A stretch of 11,099 nucleotides of DNA from DASPKT01 sp035627915. Its GTDB lineage: Bacteria > Pseudomonadota > Alphaproteobacteria > Azospirillales > Azospirillaceae. The notes beneath the pieces are model-generated. The model had not been told where the DNA came from. It saw nothing but the letters and a program-made list of their open reading frames with translations, and searched no databases. The translations under genes and the position numbers were made by a program. This document shows positions 4,872 to 11,099 of this stretch, piece by piece. The stretch's first letter is position 1. Each line of letters opens with the position of its first letter. The stretch covers positions 1 to 11,099 of the forward strand of contig DASPKT010000252.1 of NCBI GenBank assembly GCA_035627915.1, written 5' to 3'.

Positions 4872-5636
4872 ATGCGCCCGTTCAACATTGCCCTCGCCCT
4901 GCTGATCCTGCTGGTCGCCCCTGCAGAGGCGGTGGAACGGGCGCGCTCGGCCAGCACGGCGGCGCGGCTGAAGACCGAGGCGGCGGCGCCGGCGCGGCCC
5001 GAGGCGGAGGCCGGCACTTTCCGGCTGGACGCGGCCGGCGGCCGCGGGGCGGTGGTGCACGTGCCGCCGGGCTACAGCCCGGACCGGCCGGCGCCGCTGC
5101 TGCTGCTGCTGCACGGCGCCGGGGGATCGGGGGCGCTGCTGCTGCCGCTGGTGCAGGCGCATGCGGAGCGGCTGGGCGCCATCGTGCTGGCGCCGGACAG
5201 CCGCGGCCCGACCTGGGACGCCATCCGCGGCGCGCCCGGCCCCGACATCGCCTTCCTGGACAAGGCGCTGGCCTGGACCTACGAGCGGTTCGCGGTCGAC
5301 CCGGCCCGCCAGGCGGTGGCCGGCTTCTCCGATGGCGCCAGCTACGCGCTGATGCTGGGACTGGCGAACGGCGACCGCTTCCCCGCGGTGCTGGCCTGGT
5401 CGCCCGGCTTCATCCCGGCGCAGCCGGTGCGGGAGGAGGGGGAGCCGCGCTTCTTCGTCACCCACGGCACCGCCGACCCGGTGCTGGAGATCGCCGTCAC
5501 CAGCCGCCGCATCGTCCCGGCGCTGCGCCGCGGCGGCGCCACGGTGGAGTACCGGGAGTTCGAGGGCGGGCACGTGCTGAAGGGGACGCTCCTGGCGGAG
5601 TCGCTCGACTGGGCCTTCGGCGGCGCCGGGCGGTAG
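4872..5636 (+). CDS. Secreted alpha/beta hydrolase (esterase / PHB-depolymerase-like)
   Basis: A 254-aa protein with a Sec signal peptide: MRPFNIALALLILLVAPAEA ends in a hydrophobic helix and an AEA cleavage site near residue 20. The mature part is an alpha/beta hydrolase. The oxyanion loop is LLLLLHGAGG (76-85), the nucleophile elbow GFSDGAS places S153, the acid is D202 in THGTADPVL, and the base is H234 in EGGHVLKG. The compact size and the HGAGG/GFSDG motifs resemble the LpqC/poly(3-hydroxybutyrate) depolymerase-like and feruloyl-esterase-like group, so an ester substrate in the periplasm or outside is likely; the exact substrate cannot be read. The region between signal and domain (21-47) is Ala/Glu/Arg-rich linker. 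A promoter lies just upstream. The ribosome binding site is weak (GGACGA). Confidence 0.85.
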   Translation: MRPFNIALALLILLVAPAEAVERARSASTAARLKTEAAAPARPEAEAGTFRLDAAGGRGAVVHVPPGYSPDRPAPLLLLLHGAGGSGALLLPLVQAHAERLGAIVLAPDSRGPTWDAIRGAPGPDIAFLDKALAWTYERFAVDPARQAVAGFSDGASYALMLGLANGDRFPAVLAWSPGFIPAQPVREEGEPRFFVTHGTADPVLEIAVTSRRIVPALRRGGATVEYREFEGGHVLKGTLLAESLDWAFGGAGR

Positions 5637-5643
5637 GGACGCG

Positions 5644-5656
5644 GCCCCGCCGGGGC
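5644..5656 (+). terminator. Short GC hairpin after the hydrolase (weak terminator)
   Basis: GCCCC-GCC-GGGGC begins seven bases after the hydrolase stop. A second small stem, ACGCC-N5-GGCGT, follows at about 5671-5685. Neither has a T run, so read-through into the glycosyltransferase gene is possible. Confidence 0.25.
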
Positions 5657-5815
5657 ACCCCGCCCGCCCCCGACGCCCGCGCGGCGTAGCCGGCCCTACC
5701 TGTCCACGGCACCCGGCCGTCCGTAAGGGCGGATTGCCCGGCGGCACCGCCGCGCCCGACACTCGGCCCCACGTGCCGGCCCCGCGCGGCCGGCGCCCGA
5801 GCCCGGGTGAGAGAC

Positions 5816-7105
5816 ATGACCTCGATCATCGAACGCCGCACGCCGGGCGCCTCGCCCCGGCGCGAGCCGGAAGCCGACCCCTCGGCGCTGCACGTGCTGC
5901 TGCTGGCGGCCTACTGCGACGGCACCGACGTCGGCGAGAGCTTCCTCGCCTTCCGCTGGGTGGAGGAGCTGTCGCGCCGCTGCCGGGTGACGGTCCTGTC
6001 GCTGCAGCGCGACGGCCGCGCCCTGCTGCGCGACCAGCTGCCGGGGGTGGAGGTCGTCACCTGGCCGGAGATGCGCCTGCCGCCGCGGCTGGAGCGGTTC
6101 AACGCCATGCTGAAGCCCAGCTACGGCCGCTTCTACCGGCAGGCCCGCCGCTGGATCCGGGACGAGCTGGCGGCCGGGCGCCGCATCGACCTCGTCCACC
6201 AGATCTCCCCCATGGCGATGCGCTTTCCCTCGCCGGCGGCGGGGCTGGGCGTGCCCTACGTGCTGGGCCCCATGGCCGGCAGCCTGGAGACGCCGGAGGG
6301 GTTCCGGCGGGAGTGCGGCACCGCCGCCTGGTACACCCGCCTGCGCCGGCTGGACCGGCTGCGCCTGGGCCTGGACCCGGTGCTGCGCCGGTCCTTCCGC
6401 GGCGCCTCCGCCGTCATCGGGGCGGCGCCCTACGTGAAGGATTTCCTGGGCCCGCTGCTGCCCGACCGGTTCGAGGCCATCTCCGAGCTGGCGGTGGACG
6501 GGCTGGTGGAGCATCCGGAGTGGCGGGAGCCGCCGCCGGGCCGGCTGCGCCTGCTGCACGTCGCCCGCGCCGTGCGCACCAAGGGGCTGCGCGACTGCGT
6601 TCGGGCGCTGGCGCTGCTGGACGATTTGCCGGGCGTGACGCTGGAGGTCGCCGGCGACGGGGAGGAGCTGGCGCCGTGCCGGGCCGAGGCGGAGGCGCTG
6701 GGGGTGTCGCGCCGCATCGCCTTCCACGGCCGCCTGCCGCGCGCCCGGGTGGAGGAGCTGTACGCCCGCGCCGACCTGTTCCTGTTCCCCAGCTTCCGCG
6801 AGCCGACGGGCGGCGTGCTGTTCGAGGCGATGCGCCACGGCGTGCCCATCGTGACCGTGGACCGGGGCGGGCCCGACCATTTCGTCACCGAGGCCTGCGG
6901 GATCAAGGTGCCCGCCCTGACGCCGATGCAGCTGTCGGTCGACCTCGCCGCCGCCATCCGCCGCCTCGCCGCCGACCCGTCGGCGCTGGCGCCGCTGCGC
7001 CGCGGCGCGCACCAGCGCATCCGCGAGATCGGCCTGTGGACGCCCAAGATGGACCGCGTCATGGCGCTGTACCACGACGTGCTGGCGGCGAAGGCTTCCG
7101 GCTAG
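5816..7105 (+). CDS. GT4-like family glycosyltransferase
   Basis: A 429-aa GT-B-fold glycosyltransferase, which would move a sugar from a nucleotide-sugar donor to a polysaccharide or glycolipid acceptor on the cytoplasmic face. The N-terminal Rossmann half begins at about residue 25 (HVLLLAAYCDG) and is the acceptor side. The C-terminal donor half opens with LRLLHVARAVRTKGL, with R251 and K256 in the usual phosphate-binding places. It then has LEVAGDGEEL and IAFHGRLPRARVEELYARADLFLFPS, and ends the site with the EX7E motif E329-PTGGVLF-E337. The donor and acceptor cannot be told from sequence. The ATG at 5816 with GGTGAG four bases upstream is preferred over an in-frame GTG at 5807. It lies 179 bp after the hydrolase and converges on the phosphatase gene. 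Confidence 0.87.
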   Translation: MTSIIERRTPGASPRREPEADPSALHVLLLAAYCDGTDVGESFLAFRWVEELSRRCRVTVLSLQRDGRALLRDQLPGVEVVTWPEMRLPPRLERFNAMLKPSYGRFYRQARRWIRDELAAGRRIDLVHQISPMAMRFPSPAAGLGVPYVLGPMAGSLETPEGFRRECGTAAWYTRLRRLDRLRLGLDPVLRRSFRGASAVIGAAPYVKDFLGPLLPDRFEAISELAVDGLVEHPEWREPPPGRLRLLHVARAVRTKGLRDCVRALALLDDLPGVTLEVAGDGEELAPCRAEAEALGVSRRIAFHGRLPRARVEELYARADLFLFPSFREPTGGVLFEAMRHGVPIVTVDRGGPDHFVTEACGIKVPALTPMQLSVDLAAAIRRLAADPSALAPLRRGAHQRIREIGLWTPKMDRVMALYHDVLAAKASG

Positions 7106-8700
7106 GCCTGCTTGGCCCCGGCCTGCCCGCGCTCCACCACGAAGGAGGCGCGGGTGGAGATGCGGCCCTCCGGCACGCGCACCCGGTCCATGACCCGCAT
7201 GGTCGTCGTCCACAGGTCGGGCGTGACCTCGCAGAGGACGTAGCCGCGCTGGTCGTTCAGGAACCGGAGGTGCGGGTTCTGGGCCAGCAGCTGGTCGGCC
7301 TCGGGCCGCTTGTCGCCGCCATCGCCGCCGGACGTGATGGAGGTGCCCACGAACTCCGTCGCCAGCACCGGCGAGCGGTCGTCGCGGTAGTCGAGCCGCA
7401 AGTCGCCGACGATGTTCTGGTGCTCGTCCCCGCTCAGCACCACGACGTCGGCCTTGCGCCGCTCCTGCAGCGCCTTCAGCAGGCGGCGGGTGGCGGGGGC
7501 GTAGCCGGCCCAGGTGTCCATGTTGAGGAGCACCCGGTCGTCCTCGGCACGGTCCATGGACATCATCATGACCTGCTGGGCCAGCACGTTCCAGCGGGCG
7601 CGCGAGCCGCGCAACCCGTCCAGCAGCCAACGCTCCTGCGCATCGCCCAGGACGGTGGCCTTGGGGTCGTCGATGTCGGCGCAGACAGGTTCGAACCCGT
7701 CGCCGCAGGGCTGCGGCGAGCGGTACTGGCGCGTGTCCAGGAAATGCAAGTCCATCAGCCCGCCATAGGCGTAGCGGCGGTAGAGCTGGATCTCCGGTCC
7801 CTTCGGCCAGGCGCCGCGGCGCAGCGGCATGTTCTCGTAGAAGGCCTGGGCCGCCGCCGCCCGGCGCAGCAGGAAATATTCGGGCGGCGTCTTGTTCCAG
7901 CCCTCGTGGTCGCCGACCCAGTTGTTGACGATCTCGTGGTCGTCCCAGGTCACGTACCAGGGAGCGGCGGCATGCGCCAGCTGCAGGTTGAAGTCCAGCT
8001 TGTACTGCGCGTAGCGCTGCCGGTAGTTCTCCAGCGAGGTGCTCTCGTCCCCCTCGTGCCGGCGGACGCAGGGGATCAGCAGGTCCTCGTGGGGGTTCCG
8101 GTAGAAGTTGCGGGTCCGGTACTCGTAGATGTAGTCGCCGTAATGGTAGACGAAGTCCGGCTGCTCCGCCGCCAGGTGCCGGAAGGCGTCGAACCAGCCC
8201 TGCTCCAGGTCCTGGCAGCCGCAGACCGCGAACCGGGCCCGCGCCAGGTCGGCGCCCGCCGCCGGCGCGGTGCGGGCGCGGCCCTGCATGCTGCGCTCCC
8301 GGCCGCAGCGGAAGCGGTACCAGTAGTCCCGCCCCGGCTCCAGCCCCGAGATCTCCACATGGACGGCGTGGCCCAGCTCCGGCCGGGCGAAGGCCTTCCC
8401 GACGAGCACCTTGTTGCGGAACCGGTCGTCGGCGGCCAGCTCCCACTCCACCTCGACGCCGGCGTTGGGCATGCCGGAGCCGGGCTCCATCGGCTCCGGC
8501 GCCAGCCGGGTCCAGATCACGAAGCCGTCCGGCGTCGGGTCGCCCGACGCGACGCCCAGGGCGAACGGGTACTTGGCGAACACCGGCTGCGCCAGCGCCG
8601 GAGACGCCGCCGCGGGCACCCCCAGCGCCGCGGCCGCGACGGCACCGAACCTCTTCAGCAGGTCCCGGCGGTCGAAGGGCCGGGGCACGAACACCGACAT
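7102..8700 (-). CDS. phoD: Alkaline phosphatase PhoD, Tat-exported
   Basis: A 532-aa PhoD-family phosphodiesterase/alkaline phosphatase that releases phosphate from esters in the periplasm using iron and calcium. The twin-arginine signal is FDRRDLLKRFG (R11, R12), then a hydrophobic Ala-rich stretch and ALA cleavage near residue 37. A PhoD N-terminal beta domain follows (FALGVASGDPTPDGFVIWTRL, 46-66). The catalytic domain has CGCQ (C162), YHYGDYIYEY (D189, Y192), WDDHEIVNN (252-260) and SGDEHQN (423-429), the metallophosphatase motifs of the family. The length is normal. GAGGAG precedes the ATG. It starts 26 bp after phoX and is surely co-transcribed. Its TAG shares the four bases CTAG with the stop of the convergent glycosyltransferase. 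Confidence 0.95.
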   Translation of the reverse strand: MSVFVPRPFDRRDLLKRFGAVAAAALGVPAAASPALAQPVFAKYPFALGVASGDPTPDGFVIWTRLAPEPMEPGSGMPNAGVEVEWELAADDRFRNKVLVGKAFARPELGHAVHVEISGLEPGRDYWYRFRCGRERSMQGRARTAPAAGADLARARFAVCGCQDLEQGWFDAFRHLAAEQPDFVYHYGDYIYEYRTRNFYRNPHEDLLIPCVRRHEGDESTSLENYRQRYAQYKLDFNLQLAHAAAPWYVTWDDHEIVNNWVGDHEGWNKTPPEYFLLRRAAAAQAFYENMPLRRGAWPKGPEIQLYRRYAYGGLMDLHFLDTRQYRSPQPCGDGFEPVCADIDDPKATVLGDAQERWLLDGLRGSRARWNVLAQQVMMMSMDRAEDDRVLLNMDTWAGYAPATRRLLKALQERRKADVVVLSGDEHQNIVGDLRLDYRDDRSPVLATEFVGTSITSGGDGGDKRPEADQLLAQNPHLRFLNDQRGYVLCEVTPDLWTTTMRVMDRVRVPEGRISTRASFVVERGQAGAKQA

Positions 8701-8726
8701 GCTTTCTCCTCGGGCGGGGCCGGACC

Positions 8727-10766
8727 TCAGGTCCCGACGATGCCGCCGCCCGCTTTGGTGATTACCACGACAGAGGGCCGCGGTGGCATCTTCTCGTCAA
8801 AGTCGGGCCAGCGGGAGCCCGGGTCCTCGAAGGTCGCGGACAGGCCGCTGGCGGTGAACTTCTCCACATTGTCGACGCCGGGGTGCTGGACCGCGACGAA
8901 CAGGGTGCGGTCGTCGGGCGTGAAGCAGGGGCCGGTCAGCTCCGCCCCCACGGGGGTCTGGAAGAACAGCCGGGCGGTGCCGCGCAGCGGCCCCTCCGTC
9001 TCCATCCCGTAGAGCCCGTCGGCGCCGCCGCTGGCCCGTATCCAGCCCCAGCCCTGGTCGGTGCCGACCCAGAGCCGCCCCTGCCCGTCGGAGGCGAGGT
9101 TGTCCGGGCAGGCGAACCAGCCGTTGGCCGAGGTGGCGGGGTTGAAGCTGGCGCCGGTCTCCGGCTTCTCCGGGTTGCCGGCCTTCACCAGCAGTTCCCA
9201 GGTGAAGCGGGCGGCCGCGTGGTCGCCGCCGGGCGGGATCATCTCCACGATCTGGCCCCAGATGTTGGCGGGGCGCGGGTTGGCGGCGTTCACCGCGGAC
9301 AGCGGGTTGGCGCCCTCCGGCCGCCGGTCCTCGTTGTTGGTGAGGGTGACGTAGACCTTGCCCGTCCTGGGGTGGACCTCTACGTCCTCCGGGCGGTCCA
9401 TGCGGGTGGCGCCCACCAGCGTGGCGGCGATGCGGGCGTCGATCAGCACGTCGCCCTGGTCCCTGAAGCCGTTCTCCGCCGTCAGCGGCCCCTGCCCGTG
9501 CACCAGCGGCAGCCACTCCAGCGTGCCGTCGGCGTCGAAGCGGCCGACGAACAGCGTCCCCTCCTCCAGCAGGCGCATGTTGGCCTTGCGGTCGGCCGGG
9601 TCGTACCGTCCCTTGGAGACGAACCGGTAGACGTGCTCGAAGCGCTGGTCGTCGCCCATGTAGACGACGACGCGGCCGTCGCCGTTCACCACCGGCGTCG
9701 CCCCCTCGTGCTTGAAGCGGCCCAGCGCCGTCAGCTTGCGCGGCATGGCGGCGGGGTCGTACGGGTCGATCTCGCACACCCAGCCGTAGCGCAGCGGCTC
9801 CTGCGGCTCCTTGTTGACGTCGAAGCGGTCGAAGAAGCGGCCCCAGGGGTTGCGGCCGCTGGGCAGGCCCATGCGGTCGTGGCTGCGCTGCTCGGGGTGC
9901 GACTGGTCGATCTTGCCGACGAAGTAGCCGTCGATGTTCTCCTCGCCGGAGAGGTAGGTGCCCCAGGGGGTGATGCCGCCGGCGCAGTTGTTGAACATGC
10001 CGATGACGCGGCGCCCGGTCGGGTCGGCCGAGGTCTTCAGCCTGTTGTGGCCGGCGGCCGGGCCGACCATCTCGAACACGGTGTCGAGGGCGGAGACGCG
10101 GCGGTTGTACTTGCTGCCGCGGACATAAGCCCAGGCGCCGTCGGCGCCGCGCTTGACCTCCACGATGCTGGCGCCGTGGGCGGCCATCTCCACCTCCGCC
10201 ATCTCGCGGGTGTAGCGGCTCCAGTCGATGCGCTCCTGCCCCTGCGGGACCAGGCCGGGCAGCATCACCTCGGTGTTGGTGTATTCGTGGTTGACGCAGA
10301 GCAGCCCGTGGTCGGCGCTGCGGGAGCCCTGCGGCAGCGGCACGAAGCCCAGGAAGTCGTTGTTGTAGCCGAACTGGCGCAGCTGGGCGGCGGCGGTCTG
10401 CCCCAGCGGGTCGAAGGCCGGGCTGTCCTGGAACAGCGGGTCGCCCCAGCGGATCAGCACCTGGGTCTGGTGCCCTTCCGCCACGTGGTGGGTGCGGTCG
10501 GCGACGCGCACCAGCTCCTTGAACGGGAAGGAACCGCCGGCCGGGGCCGCCGCCCCGGAAGCGGACGCGCCCTGGGCCGCCGCGTCATGTGCCACCAGCG
10601 CGGGGCCGAGGCCGGCGGCCAGCGCCGTGCCCGCGAGCGCGCCGCGCAGCACGTCGCGCCGGCCCATCCGCCGCTGCAGCACCTCGCCGAAGGTGGGGCC
10701 GGAGTCGGGGCTGGTGGCGCGGTCCTGGAGGGCGTCGAACTCGGCGTCGGTGGGCGGCAGCGTCAT
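8727..10766 (-). CDS. phoX: PhoX-family alkaline phosphatase (DUF839), Tat-exported
   Basis: A 679-aa PhoX phosphatase, a monomeric periplasmic enzyme with an iron-calcium cofactor in characterised members. It has the long N-terminal lead typical of PhoX (about 35 residues) before the twin-arginine motif MGRRDVLRG (R36, R37), a hydrophobic segment and a probable AAA/Q cleavage near 64. Conserved blocks in order are VNHEYTN (158-164), NNCAGGITPWGTYLSGEEN (259-277), GRFKHEGA (349-356) and MDRPEDVE (456-463). C261 in NNCAGG is the likely iron-binding cysteine. The start at 10766 has GGAG five bases upstream, and the protein from there matches the family. It is the first gene of the phoX-phoD operon, behind a PhoB-box-like promoter. 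Confidence 0.93.
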   Translation of the reverse strand: MTLPPTDAEFDALQDRATSPDSGPTFGEVLQRRMGRRDVLRGALAGTALAAGLGPALVAHDAAAQGASASGAAAPAGGSFPFKELVRVADRTHHVAEGHQTQVLIRWGDPLFQDSPAFDPLGQTAAAQLRQFGYNNDFLGFVPLPQGSRSADHGLLCVNHEYTNTEVMLPGLVPQGQERIDWSRYTREMAEVEMAAHGASIVEVKRGADGAWAYVRGSKYNRRVSALDTVFEMVGPAAGHNRLKTSADPTGRRVIGMFNNCAGGITPWGTYLSGEENIDGYFVGKIDQSHPEQRSHDRMGLPSGRNPWGRFFDRFDVNKEPQEPLRYGWVCEIDPYDPAAMPRKLTALGRFKHEGATPVVNGDGRVVVYMGDDQRFEHVYRFVSKGRYDPADRKANMRLLEEGTLFVGRFDADGTLEWLPLVHGQGPLTAENGFRDQGDVLIDARIAATLVGATRMDRPEDVEVHPRTGKVYVTLTNNEDRRPEGANPLSAVNAANPRPANIWGQIVEMIPPGGDHAAARFTWELLVKAGNPEKPETGASFNPATSANGWFACPDNLASDGQGRLWVGTDQGWGWIRASGGADGLYGMETEGPLRGTARLFFQTPVGAELTGPCFTPDDRTLFVAVQHPGVDNVEKFTASGLSATFEDPGSRWPDFDEKMPPRPSVVVITKAGGGIVGT

Positions 10767-11064
10767 GTCGGCTCCATCGGGGGCGGACCCGGCCGGGCCC
10801 CCCGCGAACAATAGGGGGTGGTCCGCCGGATCGCGGCGGGCAGGGGTTTCCGCCTTATAGGGCCGGCATCTTACACGCGCGTGACGGCGGCCGTCAGGCC
10901 CCCCGTGTCCCTTCGCCGCGGCCGGCGCGCGGCGCCCGGTTCCGCCCTTGCGGATAGGCCGTCCTTGCCGGCCCGTCCCGATGTCGCTAGGTTTCCACGA
11001 TTGCCCGGGGGCCGCCCGGGTGACGAGGAAACGTTTCATCCGTCCGGACCCAGGACCCATCGCA
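10767..11064. other. Intergenic region upstream of phoX
   Basis: Apart from the candidate PhoB-box promoter at 10854-10887 little can be supported. A weak plus-strand promoter, TTGCCG (10965-10970) and TAGGTT (10988-10993) with a 17-base spacer, could serve the gene that seems to start at 11065. The phoX frame stays open to 11060, but the extra residues are Arg/Pro-rich and lie before a good start. Confidence 0.5.
10854..10887 (-). promoter_or_regulatory. Candidate PhoB-box promoter of phoX-phoD
   Basis: On the minus strand, CCGTCAC (10887-10881), four bases, then GTGTAAG (10876-10870) give two half-sites with the 11-bp period of a PhoB box; they match CTGTCAT at five and four of seven positions. 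Ten bases later comes the -10 element TATAAG (10859-10854), the spacing seen in PhoB-activated promoters that lack a -35 box. Transcription would start near 10847, about 80 nt before the phoX ATG. The half-sites are degenerate, but geometry and gene function agree. Confidence 0.55.
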
Positions 11065-11099
11065 GATGCGCCATCCCTTCCGTGCCGCCTTCGCGTTCG
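11065..11099 (+). CDS. Start of a divergent gene (partial, possible exported protein)
   Basis: An ATG at 11065 opens a frame running off the window end: MRHPFRAAFAF. A basic start followed by Ala/Phe residues could be the beginning of a signal peptide. CAGGA lies 10 bases upstream as a possible ribosome binding site. With only 11 residues visible the call is tentative and the product unknown. Confidence 0.35.

Noticed and set aside
5734..9012. A 1092-codon plus-strand frame and a 916-codon minus-strand frame (5696-8446) across the glycosyltransferase and phoD
   Set aside because: Both cross two convincing genes and give low-complexity Arg/Pro/Ala/Gly-rich products. High GC depletes stop codons.
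8883..10814. A 643-codon plus-strand frame opposite phoX
   Set aside because: No family resemblance; the minus strand encodes PhoX with all conserved blocks and a Tat signal.
10881..10898. Alternative PhoB half-site register one repeat further upstream
   Set aside because: The upstream 7-mer CCTGACG matches the consensus poorly, so only the two-half-site box at 10870-10887 was kept.
10767..11060. Extended phoX start at 11060
   Set aside because: The added residues are Arg/Pro-rich and would cover the putative promoter. The start at 10766 has a ribosome binding site and fits the family.

Overview
High-GC window with GC-ending codons, long Tat-exported phosphatases and a REP-like repeat family widespread in alphaproteobacteria. 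The overall look fits Rhodospirillales (Azospirillum/Skermanella-like). This placement is inferred from style and gene content; no rRNA or marker gene confirms it.

Left edge (1-441): the last 26 codons of a probable IS5-family transposase, then a non-coding stretch with four copies of a short REP-like element, three direct and one inverted. Signalling block (442-4053): a minus-strand multidomain protein (TPR-like helical region, Rossmann/SLOG-like middle domain, class III nucleotidyl cyclase domain) is divergent from a plus-strand partner-switch pair, an RsbW-like ATP-binding anti-sigma kinase and an RsbV/BtrV-like STAS anti-anti-sigma factor. A separate small helical, phasin-like protein follows with its own promoter. 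No sigma factor or PP2C phosphatase lies in the window. The cyclase keeps its metal-binding and transition-state residues, but both substrate-selecting positions are Asn.

Central region (4054-4871): a minus-strand 70-aa orphan gene whose downstream region carries a 16-bp palindrome, a perfect 26-bp palindrome and a strong intrinsic terminator, followed upstream of that gene by an AT-rich promoter island. Then come a secreted alpha/beta hydrolase (4872-5636) and a GT4-like glycosyltransferase (5816-7105) on the plus strand.

Right part (7102-10766): a minus-strand operon of two Tat-exported alkaline phosphatases, phoX then phoD, 26 bp apart. A PhoB-box-like direct repeat sits 10 bp upstream of a -10 element ahead of phoX, so the operon probably serves phosphate scavenging in the periplasm under Pi limitation. 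The glycosyltransferase and phoD genes are convergent and share the 4 bp CTAG that gives both stop codons. A divergent gene may begin at 11065 and is cut by the window end.

The best candidates for something unusual are the TPR/Rossmann/cyclase protein beside the partner-switch pair and the structured 3' region at 4187-4330.
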